Of a stretch of DNA of 43,007 nt, positions 16,411 through 25,310 are shown piece by piece. The position numbers were made by a program, and so were the translations under genes. The stretch comes from Massilibacteroides sp. (GTDB lineage: Bacteria > Bacteroidota > Bacteroidia > Bacteroidales > Tannerellaceae): assembly GCF_028705895.1 (NCBI RefSeq), contig NZ_JAQWCQ010000031.1, positions 1-43,007 of the forward strand, in the 5' to 3' direction. Within the stretch, counting starts at the first letter, position 1. Each line of letters starts with the position of its first letter. The notes beneath the pieces are model-generated. The model had not been told where the DNA came from. It saw nothing but the letters and a program-made list of their open reading frames with translations, and did not search any database.

Positions 16411-16422
16411 TTTGAATAGTAT

Positions 16423-16851
16423 ATGTGGTATATTGTCGTTTTTTCAGGCTTACTATTGCTCGGTATTATAGCCGCAATAGCCGGATATTTTCGTCATAAG
16501 AAATTGCAGGGAATGTTAGAAAGAGGTGAAATTTCTGAAATACCCGAACCTCAGGTTGTGGATGGAGAATGTTGCGGACAGCATGAAATATGCGAGCGCG
16601 ATAGCTTGATAGCTGCTGTTAGTAAAAAGATCGAATATTACGACGACGAAGACTTAGATCGTTTTCAAGGCATTGAAGAAACCGATTATAACGAAGCTCA
16701 GATAAATGAATTCAGGGAAGTATTATATACCCTGCGCGAAGTGGAGGTAGCCGGATGGCTTCGTAGTTTGCAATTACGGCAAATCAATCTTCCGGAACTA
16801 TTGAAAGATGAAGCTTTTCTAATCGTTGGCGAACGCCGTTTACATGCCTGA
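16423..16851 (+). CDS. one-helix membrane protein with Cys/His cluster
   Basis: I do not recognise a characterised family for this 142-residue protein. Residues 3-24 form one transmembrane helix (IVVFSGLLLLGIIAAIAG), then HKK suggests the rest faces the cytoplasm. Around residues 46-60 a compact cluster CCGQHEIC resembles a metal-binding site. An acidic region (YYDDEDLDRFQGIEETDY) and a helical C-terminus (LREVEVAGWLRSLQLRQINLPELL) follow. The stop is 3 bases before the start of a zinc/manganese-type ABC permease, so the two are translationally coupled. Similar proteins are sometimes annotated 'phospholipase' without support. A role in metal handling is inference. Confidence 0.75.
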   Translation: MWYIVVFSGLLLLGIIAAIAGYFRHKKLQGMLERGEISEIPEPQVVDGECCGQHEICERDSLIAAVSKKIEYYDDEDLDRFQGIEETDYNEAQINEFREVLYTLREVEVAGWLRSLQLRQINLPELLKDEAFLIVGERRLHA

Positions 16852-16854
16852 TAG

Positions 16855-17664
16855 ATGATAGAATTACTTGGATATGACTTTTTTCAGAATGCATTGTTAG
16901 GCAGTTTCCTGACGGCTATTGCCTGTGGTATTGTCGGAACATACATCGTAGCCCGCCGTTTGGTTTTTATCAGTGGAGGTATTACTCATGCTTCTTTCGG
17001 AGGACTTGGTCTCGGCTTTTATTTAGGAACAAACCCTGTGCTTATGGCCTTGGTTTTTTCTGTACTTTCTGCTCTTGGAGTGGAATGGGTTAGTAAGACG
17101 CAGAACGTAAGAGAAGATTCTGCAATAGCTGCTGTTTGGTCGTTAGGTATGGCACTGGGTGTGTTGTTTATCTTTTTAACACCGGGGTATAGTCCGAACT
17201 TGTCTGCCTATTTATTTGGAAATATACTCACCATATCATCTACAGATATCCTTTGGATTGCCATACTTGCTGTATTATTACTATTCATTGTCACGTTCTT
17301 TCTGCGTGAAATCATCTATGTGGCCTTTGATAATAGTTTTGCAACAACACAGAAACTGCCAGTAAAATTCATCGAGTATGCGATGATGTTCTTTATCGCA
17401 GTAACGATAGTTCTTTCCATCCGTTTGGTGGGTATTATGCTTTTAATGAGTCTGCTTACACTCCCGCAAATGATTGTCAACCAATTCACCTCCGATTTTA
17501 AGAAGATTATGTATGGAAGCATTATCGTGGGCTTTCTTGCCTGTGTTATTGGATTGGTTCTGTCGTATTATATAAATATTCCTTCCGGAGCATTTATCAT
17601 TCTGGTTCTCACCTTACTCTTTTTCAGTGTCAAAGGCGTACTTGCTCTTTCAGGCAAACAATAA
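16855..17664 (+). CDS. metal ABC transporter permease (ZnuB/MntB family)
   Basis: Integral membrane subunit of an ABC-3 family importer for Zn2+, Mn2+ or Fe2+. 269 residues with about eight hydrophobic helices. The opening FFQNALLGSFLTAIACGIVGTYIVARRLVFISGGITHASFGG is typical, as is the YLFGNIL segment mid-protein. No ATPase (ZnuC) or substrate-binding protein (ZnuA) is encoded nearby, so the partners must be elsewhere or absent. It lies 3 bases after the Cys/His membrane protein and 46 bases before porW. Confidence 0.92.
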   Translation: MIELLGYDFFQNALLGSFLTAIACGIVGTYIVARRLVFISGGITHASFGGLGLGFYLGTNPVLMALVFSVLSALGVEWVSKTQNVREDSAIAAVWSLGMALGVLFIFLTPGYSPNLSAYLFGNILTISSTDILWIAILAVLLLFIVTFFLREIIYVAFDNSFATTQKLPVKFIEYAMMFFIAVTIVLSIRLVGIMLLMSLLTLPQMIVNQFTSDFKKIMYGSIIVGFLACVIGLVLSYYINIPSGAFIILVLTLLFFSVKGVLALSGKQ

Positions 17665-17710
17665 ATCCGGTTGTTTTCAGTTTATATAATGATGAATTGT
17701 CTGCTATAGG

Positions 17711-20700
17711 GTGAAAAATGGATTTTATTATATAACCTCGTTAGTCCTGATTGGTTTGCTTGTTTCGTGTAGTACTAAGAAAAACACGAAAGCAAGCCGT
17801 TTTTATCATGCCGTAAACTCCCGTTACAATATTTACTATAACGGAAAGACCTCTTTTGATGAGGCTTTAGAAGCCATGCAGACCGGCTATAAAGAAAATT
17901 ATTCGGAGAGAATTTACATGTTTCCCATCAGTGCCCAGCCGAAAGAGAAACAGACCACAGGAGGCGCTTTTGATCGGGCTATCGAGAAAAGCAATAAAGC
18001 CATCAAACTTCATTCCATAAAGACTAAACCTCCCAAGAAACCAGGATGGAGAAATAATCCGAAACAGGTCGCTATTCAGGAACAGGAAGAATATAATCCC
18101 TTTCTGAAACATTGTTGGCTGCTCATGGGGCAAGCGCAATTTTATAATGCTGATTTTTTAGAGGCATCTGCTACCTTTTCTTATATTGCAAGGCATTATG
18201 CAACAGATGAAGAGGTGGTTTCGGAAGCAAAACTCTGGCAGGCTCGTAGTTATTCTGAAATGAACTGGCTGTACGAATCGGAGAATATTCTCAACAAACT
18301 GAACACGAACGGTATTCATCCGAAGAAGTTAAAGTTGTATGCCACCGTCTATGCCGACTACCTAATAAAGAACAATCAGACAGAAGAAGCCATTCCTTAC
18401 CTGCAGACAGCAATTAAAGCAGAAAAAAACGGAAAACAACGCGCCCGAATGAAGTATTTGCTGGGGCAGATTTATACTGAATTAGAGTTAAATAGTTTAG
18501 CATATAAAGCCTTTGGTGACGTAATTAAATCCAACCCTCCTTACGAACTGGAATTTGCTGCACGAATCAGACAGACTGAAGTTTTTGCCGGAAATAATTA
18601 TATGAGCATGGTTAAAAAGCTCGAAGGCATGGCACGGAGTGATAAGAATAAAGATTATCTGGATCAGGTCTATTATGCCATAGGAAATATTTACATAACG
18701 CAAGAAGATACAACAAATGCAATCGTAAATTATCAATCAGGTATCGAGAAAAGTACTAAGAAAGGAATCGAAAAAGCGTTATGTGAAATACGTCTTGGGG
18801 ATATTTATTTTAAACAAGGAGAATATGTAAAAGCACAACCCTGTTTTAGTGGTGCGTTGGCTTCTCTTCAAAAGGAGTACAAGGATTATAAACGTATTGC
18901 TAAACTTTCGGAAGTGTTGGATGAATTGGTAATTCATGTAGAAGCGGTTCATCTGCAGGATAGTTTGCAGACACTTGCCAAAATGCCGGAAAGTGAACGT
19001 TTAGCCGTCATTGATGCGATTATAGCTCAAGTGGAAAAGGAAGAGAAAGAGGCTAAAGAACAAGCGGATAAAGAGGCTTACCTTTCTGAACAAGAAGCTA
19101 AAGGAACGGGTATAGACAGACCGGGCACGGAAATTAATGTTCCTCTGATTCCTACGGGAAGTGATGGAAGTTCGTTCTATTTTTACAATGCACAGGCTGT
19201 AGCACAAGGGAAAACGAAGTTTCAACGCCAATGGGGAAGGAGGACTTTGGAAGATGACTGGCGCAGGAGAAAGAAAGAAATGGCCACCTTTATGGAGCAG
19301 TCCGATCAGGTTGCTGACACCAATCTATCAACAACAAACGATAGCATAATCGTAGGTGATTCTATCGTAGAAGGTCTTCCGGAAGAATTGACGGATGATC
19401 CGAAAACCCGTGAATTCTATTTACAACAGATTCCTTTTACTCCGGAAGATATTGAAGCTTCTAATCTGATCATTATGGATGGTTTATATCATATGGCGAT
19501 GATTTATAAAGATAAATTAGAAGATTTCCGTCTTTCTATTGACGCTTTTGAAACCTTAGAGCGCCGTTTTCCTGATCATGAGTTTCGCTTAGAAAGTTAT
19601 TATCAGATTTACCTGATGGCTTTACGACTGAAAGATGTGGATTTAGCAAACCGTTATAAGACGAAACTCATCAATGCATTCCCTGAAAGTAATTATGCTA
19701 TTGCTATTGCCGATCCGAACTATGAATATAATATTCGTATGATGGATACAATGCAGGATTCTATCTATAGGGAAACATATCAGCATTATCTGAGTGAAGA
19801 TATAGCAACGGTTCGTCGTAATTTCAAAACCGTGTCCGAAAAGTATCCGTTGGCCGGACTGATGCCTAAGTTTATGTTTTTAGATGCACTGACCTATGTA
19901 CAGGAAGGGGATCCGGAAGGATTCAAAGAAGCCCTTAAAGCGTTGGTGGAAAAGTATCCTGATGCAGATGTTACAGAATTAGCAGGAGAGATGCTGAAGG
20001 GAGTTCTTCGTGGACGGGCTATGGTACAAGGTGGTGTGCGTGGAATGACCTGGAACCTTCGATTCGGTGTGGGGGAAGATGGTGCATTGTCGGCTGCCGA
20101 TTCGGCCAGAGTTTTCAAAGTTGATCCGAACTCTCCTTATAAGATGCTCTTAATCTATCCGACTGATCGTGTGAATAAAAATCAGCTATTGTATGCTGTT
20201 GCAGCGTATAACTTTGCTAATTTCTTAGTGAAACAATTAGATATTTCAGTGGAACAGAATGGTCCGATGAGCATAATGACATTAAGTGAATTTGTCAATT
20301 TGGATGAAGCTACACAATACTACAAGATGATATACGGCAAAGAGGGTTATGCCAATACGTTGAATAAAGAAATTGCGATTCTTCCTATCTCCGGAGAAAA
20401 TCAGGAAACGTTATTACGCGGTAAAACCTTAGATGAATATGTGACATTCTTTGCCGATAGTTTAGGACAAAAGATTCCGGAATTAAAACAACGTTGGGAA
20501 ATTCGCCTGAATGACAATGAAGAGGCTGAAAAAGAAGAAGCAACAGAAACCGTTCTGCCGGAAGAGACTATAACAGAAGTTCCCGAACAAGTAGAAAAAA
20601 CGGAAGAGCCTGAGATAAGTGTCGGACAAGATTCTATTCCTATAGTTTCTGATACGATAACGTTAATTCCGGAAGTTCCTGTTGTAACAGAAGCGCCGGA

Positions 20701-21190
20701 CAGTACTGAAGTGACAATTCCTGTAGCTCCGGTAAATGAAGGGTTGACACTGAAACAAATTGAAGAAATTCGCAAACGTGAAGCTGAAGAGGAGGAGGCA
20801 CGAAAGGAAGCTGCTCGTATCGCTTTTGAAGAAGAACAGCGTGCTGAACAGGAATTAAGGGAGCAAAAAACTCGTGAGCGGGAAGAACTTCTGAAAAAAC
20901 AAAAAGAAGAAGAGGCTGCTCTGTTGAAAGCAAAAGCGGAACAGGAGAAACAACTTGAGAAAGACCGAAAAGCAAAATTAAAACAGCGGGAAGCCGAACG
21001 AAAAGCAAAGCTTAAAGCTCAACAACAACTTCGCAAAGAGAAAGAACGGGCATACAAAGAGCGGCAGAAGTTAAAAGAGAAGGAGCGCAAAGAAAAAGAG
21101 CGTGCCTATAAACAGAAGCTAAAGGAAAAAGAAAAGGCACGAAAGAAAGCACTCAAAGAAAAAGAGGCTGCTGCAAAAAAGAGAAGATAA
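17711..21190 (+). CDS. porW: type IX secretion lipoprotein PorW/SprE
   Basis: A 1159-residue TPR lipoprotein matching P. gingivalis PorW / F. johnsoniae SprE, a component needed for type IX secretion (and gliding in some species). The lipobox is LLVSC with Cys20. The family signature near the N-terminus is ASRFYHAVNSRYNIYYNGK, with PPKKPGWRNNPKQ later. TPR-like helical repeats cover about 115-420 and 600-800. An acidic Pro/Glu/Val linker (about 935-1010) leads to a strongly charged coiled coil (about 1010-1159), with near-tandem copies of KERAYK...KLKEKE. Translation starts at GTG 17711; the nearby ATG at 17718 is out of frame. This implies a type IX system in the organism. Confidence 0.88.
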   Translation: MKNGFYYITSLVLIGLLVSCSTKKNTKASRFYHAVNSRYNIYYNGKTSFDEALEAMQTGYKENYSERIYMFPISAQPKEKQTTGGAFDRAIEKSNKAIKLHSIKTKPPKKPGWRNNPKQVAIQEQEEYNPFLKHCWLLMGQAQFYNADFLEASATFSYIARHYATDEEVVSEAKLWQARSYSEMNWLYESENILNKLNTNGIHPKKLKLYATVYADYLIKNNQTEEAIPYLQTAIKAEKNGKQRARMKYLLGQIYTELELNSLAYKAFGDVIKSNPPYELEFAARIRQTEVFAGNNYMSMVKKLEGMARSDKNKDYLDQVYYAIGNIYITQEDTTNAIVNYQSGIEKSTKKGIEKALCEIRLGDIYFKQGEYVKAQPCFSGALASLQKEYKDYKRIAKLSEVLDELVIHVEAVHLQDSLQTLAKMPESERLAVIDAIIAQVEKEEKEAKEQADKEAYLSEQEAKGTGIDRPGTEINVPLIPTGSDGSSFYFYNAQAVAQGKTKFQRQWGRRTLEDDWRRRKKEMATFMEQSDQVADTNLSTTNDSIIVGDSIVEGLPEELTDDPKTREFYLQQIPFTPEDIEASNLIIMDGLYHMAMIYKDKLEDFRLSIDAFETLERRFPDHEFRLESYYQIYLMALRLKDVDLANRYKTKLINAFPESNYAIAIADPNYEYNIRMMDTMQDSIYRETYQHYLSEDIATVRRNFKTVSEKYPLAGLMPKFMFLDALTYVQEGDPEGFKEALKALVEKYPDADVTELAGEMLKGVLRGRAMVQGGVRGMTWNLRFGVGEDGALSAADSARVFKVDPNSPYKMLLIYPTDRVNKNQLLYAVAAYNFANFLVKQLDISVEQNGPMSIMTLSEFVNLDEATQYYKMIYGKEGYANTLNKEIAILPISGENQETLLRGKTLDEYVTFFADSLGQKIPELKQRWEIRLNDNEEAEKEEATETVLPEETITEVPEQVEKTEEPEISVGQDSIPIVSDTITLIPEVPVVTEAPDSTEVTIPVAPVNEGLTLKQIEEIRKREAEEEEARKEAARIAFEEEQRAEQELREQKTREREELLKKQKEEEAALLKAKAEQEKQLEKDRKAKLKQREAERKAKLKAQQQLRKEKERAYKERQKLKEKERKEKERAYKQKLKEKEKARKKALKEKEAAAKKRR

Positions 21191-21208
21191 TAGTTTTAAT
21201 ATAATATT

Positions 21209-21985
21209 ATGAATCGGATAATCTTATTTTTATTCATACTGATCAGTGTGAATTGTAATGCCCAGAGAATACATTATAACGCTTTCTCTCATAATGATTA
21301 TTGGAGAAACAGGCCCTTGTTTGATGCTTTGGATTATGGTTTCAATTGTGTTGAAGCTGATCTTTGGTTGATTAATGGTGAATTATATGTGGCACACGAC
21401 AGGCCTGAGCCAAATGATTCAATCCTTTTTAGTGAACTTTATCTTAAGCCTTTGTCTGAAAGGATAAAGGAAAACGGAGGAAAGGTTTTTCCAAGTAGTG
21501 ACCGTCCTTTTTTTCTTATGGTTGACTGTAAAACGAACGGAGAAGAAATGTATCCTCTGCTAAAACAGCAGCTGAATTCATATAAGAATTTGTTCTGTAG
21601 TGTTGAGGATGGAGTCTATAAAGAAGGGGCTGTGTTGTTGTTTGTTTCGGGAGACCGCCCAATGGATAGCATCTTTGCGGAAACAAACCGGATTGCGTTC
21701 TTAGATGGTCGTATTAATGATCTTGGTAAAGATATCCCCAAAATAATTATGCCTGTTGTAAGTGATAATTACAATTCCTATATCTCATGGAGAGGAGAGG
21801 GGAAAATACCGGAAGAAGAATTAATGAAAATGCGAAAACTGATAAAACAGACGCACGACGAAGGGAAGTTGTTTCGTTGGTGGGGGGCACCTGACACTCC
21901 TGAATTCAAACGATTCTTTATCAAAGAGGGGGTGGATTTAGTTGGTGCCGACGATCTTCGCACGCTGTCCGACGTTCTGGAATAA
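21209..21985 (+). CDS. secreted PI-PLC/GDPD-like phosphodiesterase
   Basis: A 258-residue exported TIM-barrel protein of the phosphatidylinositol-specific phospholipase C / glycerophosphodiester phosphodiesterase superfamily (AIM6-like). Catalytic-type residues are visible: the His of AFSHNDYW (residue 28), Glu-x-Asp in CVEADLWLI (about 49-51), the second His in YVAHDRP (about 62), and a later MVDCKTN acid. The N-terminus (MNRIILFLFILISVNCNAQ) is a signal peptide; Cys16 also makes a lipoprotein possible. It starts 18 bases after porW and ends the operon at a shared terminator. The substrate is unknown. Confidence 0.82.
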   Translation: MNRIILFLFILISVNCNAQRIHYNAFSHNDYWRNRPLFDALDYGFNCVEADLWLINGELYVAHDRPEPNDSILFSELYLKPLSERIKENGGKVFPSSDRPFFLMVDCKTNGEEMYPLLKQQLNSYKNLFCSVEDGVYKEGAVLLFVSGDRPMDSIFAETNRIAFLDGRINDLGKDIPKIIMPVVSDNYNSYISWRGEGKIPEEELMKMRKLIKQTHDEGKLFRWWGAPDTPEFKRFFIKEGVDLVGADDLRTLSDVLE

Positions 21986-21996
21986 ATCAGATGAAA

Positions 21997-22027
21997 AAAT
22001 CCCGCAGCTGTTAAGCTGACGGGATTT
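21997..22027. terminator. bidirectional terminator
   Basis: AAATCCCG (21997-22004) pairs with CGGGATTT (22020-22027), and CAGCT/AGCTG continues the stem with one bulged A. A/T-rich runs flank it on both sides. It lies between the convergent phosphodiesterase gene and uxaC. Confidence 0.85.
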
Positions 22028-22050
22028 CTCACTCGCTAATCTAAAAAACA

Positions 22051-23454
22051 TTACCATCCAAAATAATTCTTGGCATTGTAATAACTTATATTCTCTACCA
22101 TTTGTTTTATAAATGGCAGTTCAGATTCAGGTAATTGTCCGTTCTCTACTTCACGGCCAAGTATATTACACAAGATACGACGGAAATACTCATGTCTCGG
22201 ATAAGACAAGAAGCTTCTCGAATCAGTCAGCATTCCTACAAAACGACTTAACAATCCTAAAGCAGAAAGTGCATTCATCTGTCTTTCCATGCCATCTATC
22301 TGATCTAAGAACCACCAGCCCGATCCGTATTGCATCTTTCCGGGAACTGTCCCATCATTAAAATTGTATGCATTCGTTACCATCAATTCATTGTCTCTCG
22401 GATTTAGATTGTATAGAATTGTCTTGGCAAGGAATCCTTCTGTATTTAATTTGTCGAGTAAACGATTCATGGCTGTTGCTACTTCGTAGTCGCCAATTGC
22501 ATCATAACCTGTATCAGCTCCTATCTGGCGGAACATTTTCGTGTTATTATTACGAATAGCGCCTATATGAAACTGTTGTACCCAGTTTGATTCGGCATCC
22601 ATTACAGCCAGATCATACAACATAGCAGCTTGGAATTTATGATCTTCTTCTACTGTCGGGTTTTTACCGGAACGAACCTTTGCAAAGATCGCATTAATTT
22701 CCGCCTCTGTATAAGAATCACCGTAGAATGTGCTTAATCCATGATCAGAAAGACCACAACCTTGCTCTTCAAAGAATTTATGACGTTTCTCTAAAGCTGA
22801 TAATAAATCCGCATAACTGGAAATCGTTGTATCTGACGCTGCTTCTAATTGTCCCAAATAATGATTATACGCTTCTGCATTGGCAGTCATCATGGCTTTA
22901 TCCGGTCTCCAAGTAGGTAATACCTTCACCTTAAAGCCATTCTCACGTATGGCTTTATGATACTCCAATGAATCAGCTGGATCATCGGTTGTACAGACCA
23001 ATTCCACATTCATTCGTTCCATAATTGCACGAGAGCGAAATTCCGGAGTCTGTAATTTAGCCGTACATTCTTCGTATATTTCACGAGCTGTTGCCGGATT
23101 AAGAACTTTGTCAATACCAAACACACGGCTCAATTCCAGATGCGTCCAATGATACAGCGGATTGCGCATTGCATACGGCATTGTCTCCGCCCATTTTTCA
23201 AACTTCTCGTAAGAGGATTTATTTCCTGTAATATATTCTTCAGGAATTCCGTTACCACGCATCGCTCTCCATTTATAGTGGTCTCCACCCAACCAGATTT
23301 CAGTCAGATCAGCAAACTGATAATTGTCTGCAATCATTTTGGGCACAAGATGACAATGGTAGTCAATGATCGGCATTTTTGCCGCATGTTCGTGATAAAG
23401 CGTACGCGCCGTATCCGAATAGAGCAAAAAGTCCGCATCTAAAAACTTTCTCAT
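22051..23454 (-). CDS. uxaC: glucuronate isomerase
   Basis: Converts D-glucuronate to D-fructuronate and D-galacturonate to D-tagaturonate, the entry step of uronate breakdown. 467 residues against about 470 in E. coli. The amidohydrolase-like fold is signalled by [16 protein letters not shown] (about 29-44). Further motifs: [34 protein letters not shown] (about 174-186), [26 protein letters not shown] and [19 protein letters not shown]. The ATG overlaps the eda stop by 4 bases (ATGA), so the genes are translationally coupled. It is the last gene of the kdgK-eda-uxaC operon. Confidence 0.97.
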   Translation of the reverse strand: MRKFLDADFLLYSDTARTLYHEHAAKMPIIDYHCHLVPKMIADNYQFADLTEIWLGGDHYKWRAMRGNGIPEEYITGNKSSYEKFEKWAETMPYAMRNPLYHWTHLELSRVFGIDKVLNPATAREIYEECTAKLQTPEFRSRAIMERMNVELVCTTDDPADSLEYHKAIRENGFKVKVLPTWRPDKAMMTANAEAYNHYLGQLEAASDTTISSYADLLSALEKRHKFFEEQGCGLSDHGLSTFYGDSYTEAEINAIFAKVRSGKNPTVEEDHKFQAAMLYDLAVMDAESNWVQQFHIGAIRNNNTKMFRQIGADTGYDAIGDYEVATAMNRLLDKLNTEGFLAKTILYNLNPRDNELMVTNAYNFNDGTVPGKMQYGSGWWFLDQIDGMERQMNALSALGLLSRFVGMLTDSRSFLSYPRHEYFRRILCNILGREVENGQLPESELPFIKQMVENISYYNAKNYFGW

Positions 23455-24125
23455 GGTTTCTTATATTTTAGTATTATAGTTAACGCATCGCTGCAAAGCT
23501 TTGAAATCGCATTCCAATCTTTCGCTTCGATAGCTGCCTTCGGGAATAACTTGGAGCCCATACCAACACAGGTTACTCCGGCTTTAAACCAGGCGGAAAG
23601 ATTTTCTTCTGTTGGCTCTACTGCTCCTGTTGCCATAATCATAGACCAAGGCATGGGAGCTCTCATGTTGCTTACAAAAGAAGGGCCACCCACATTTCCG
23701 GCAGGAAATATCTTACATAAGTCACATCCTGCCTCCTGTGCAAATCCAATCTCTGAAACAGATCCACATCCCGGAGTATAAGGTACTAAACGACGATTAC
23801 AAACCTTAGCCACTTCAGGATTAAATAGTGGCCCAACAACAAAGTTTGCTCCTAATTGGATATACAATGCAGCCGTTGGTGCATCTACGATAGAGCCGAT
23901 TCCCAGAATCATATCCGGACATTCATTTACTGCGAATTTGGATAATTCAGCAAAAACCTCTTGTGCAAAATCACCTCTGTTCGTGAACTCAAACGCACGA
24001 ACCCCTCCTGCGTAACAAGCCTTGAGAACTTGTTTAGCTGTTTCCGCATCACTGTTGTAATAAACAGGTACCATGCCGGTATTGGCAATTGCGGACAATA
24101 CTTGTATTTTATTAAATCTGGCCAT
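23451..24125 (-). CDS. eda: KDPG/KHG aldolase
   Basis: 2-dehydro-3-deoxy-phosphogluconate aldolase: KDPG gives pyruvate + glyceraldehyde 3-phosphate. 224 residues. The Schiff-base Lys is Lys138 in [15 protein letters not shown]. The general base Glu45 lies in AFEFTNRG, and GIGSIVD and [12 protein letters not shown] are typical TIM-barrel phosphate-site motifs. The gene starts 10 bases after the kdgK stop and overlaps uxaC by 4 bases. It is the final step of the pathway encoded by this operon. Confidence 0.96.
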   Translation of the reverse strand: MARFNKIQVLSAIANTGMVPVYYNSDAETAKQVLKACYAGGVRAFEFTNRGDFAQEVFAELSKFAVNECPDMILGIGSIVDAPTAALYIQLGANFVVGPLFNPEVAKVCNRRLVPYTPGCGSVSEIGFAQEAGCDLCKIFPAGNVGGPSFVSNMRAPMPWSMIMATGAVEPTEENLSAWFKAGVTCVGMGSKLFPKAAIEAKDWNAISKLCSDALTIILKYKKP

Positions 24126-24135
24126 CTCTTATTTT

Positions 24136-25179
24136 TTAACGGGAAACGCGTCCTGATGCATCTCCACTCATTAGTTTTTCTACTTCTTCAACCGTTACCT
24201 GATTATAATCTCCGTAGATTGTGTGTTTCAAACAAGACGCGGCAACAGCAAAGTCAAGTGCTTTCTGAGCATCGCTCGTATATGTAATCAATCCGTAGAT
24301 TAATCCACCCATAAACGAGTCTCCACCGCCAACACGATCCACGATATGCGTAATATCATAACGTTTAGATTTATATAATTTACCTTCTGTATATAGTACA
24401 CCTCCCCAGGTGTTATGGTTAGCGTTGATTGAACCACGCAAGGTAATAATCACTTTCTTAGCGCGGGGGAATTTCGTCATTAGTTGGGTGCAGACAGATT
24501 CAAATTCGGCAGCATTAACTTCTCCTTCAGTCTGTGCAACATCAAATCCTTCGGGTTTGATTCCGAATACCTTTTCTGCATCTTCCTCGTTGCCGAGAAT
24601 AACATCACATCCGGCAACTAATTCGGGCATCACATCTGATGCTTTTTTCCCATACTTCCAAAGATTCTTACGATAATTCAAATCGCAAGAAACAGGAACA
24701 CCTAATCTGTTTGCAGCCTGAATAGCTTCTAAACAAGCATCTGCTGCTTCTTGAGAAATAGCCGGCGTAATACCGGTCCAATGAAACCAAGAGGCATCTT
24801 TCAATACTTCCTCCCAATTGATCATACCCGGTTCAATTTCCGATATAGCAGAATGTGCCCGGTCGTAAACCACTTTACTGGCACGGGCAACAGCTCCGGT
24901 TTCAAGAAAATAAATTCCAAGACGTTCACCTCCATAAATAATATCAGAGGTATCCACTCCATATTTTCTAAGATCCATCACACAAGCACGTGCAATATCG
25001 TTCTTCGGTAAACGAGTTACAAATGATGCATTTAATCCATAATTAGCCAATGAGACAGCAACATTCGCTTCACCGCCACCAAACGTGGCATTTAGTTTGT
25101 CACTCTGGTTAAAACGAAGATAGTCGGGGGTAGCAAGACGGAGCATGATTTCTCCAAAGGTTACAATTTTCTTTTTCAT
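24136..25179 (-). CDS. kdgK: 2-keto-3-deoxygluconate kinase
   Basis: PfkB/ribokinase-family kinase phosphorylating 2-dehydro-3-deoxygluconate to KDPG. Starting at the ATG at 25179 (MKKKIVTFGEIMLRL) it has 347 residues. The frame extends to a TTG at 25206, but that codon falls within the -7 box. Family motifs: FGGGEANVAVSLANYG near 34-49 and the C-terminal signature DRVGGGDSFMGGLIYG, where the catalytic Asp sits in GGGD (GAGD is more usual). First gene of the kdgK-eda-uxaC operon. The reductase and dehydratase that link UxaC product to KDG are not in the window. Confidence 0.95.
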   Translation of the reverse strand: MKKKIVTFGEIMLRLATPDYLRFNQSDKLNATFGGGEANVAVSLANYGLNASFVTRLPKNDIARACVMDLRKYGVDTSDIIYGGERLGIYFLETGAVARASKVVYDRAHSAISEIEPGMINWEEVLKDASWFHWTGITPAISQEAADACLEAIQAANRLGVPVSCDLNYRKNLWKYGKKASDVMPELVAGCDVILGNEEDAEKVFGIKPEGFDVAQTEGEVNAAEFESVCTQLMTKFPRAKKVIITLRGSINANHNTWGGVLYTEGKLYKSKRYDITHIVDRVGGGDSFMGGLIYGLITYTSDAQKALDFAVAASCLKHTIYGDYNQVTVEEVEKLMSGDASGRVSR

Positions 25180-25205
25180 GAATTTAGATATATGTAGTTT
25201 TTGCA

Positions 25206-25213
25206 CAAATATA
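25206..25213 (-). promoter_or_regulatory. -7 box of kdgK operon
   Basis: Minus-strand TATATTTG (25213 to 25206) matches TAnnTTTG, 27 bases before the ATG at 25179. A small palindrome (ATCTTT/AAAGAT, 25220-25234) lies just upstream, within the expected promoter spacer, and could be an operator. Confidence 0.5.
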
Positions 25214-25310
25214 TAGTTTATCTTTTATAAAGATTTGGTGCGCGCCCACAAAATAACAGAACATAGAGAAGATTAACCTATTATTCCATTCTTTATAAAA
25301 ACAGTTGTTG

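Noticed and set aside
20401-21008. Long minus-strand ORFs (122-124 codons) opposite the porW tail
   Set aside because: They are shadows of the low-complexity Glu/Lys-rich coding sequence, giving Ser/Val/Leu-rich translations with no domain and no start context.
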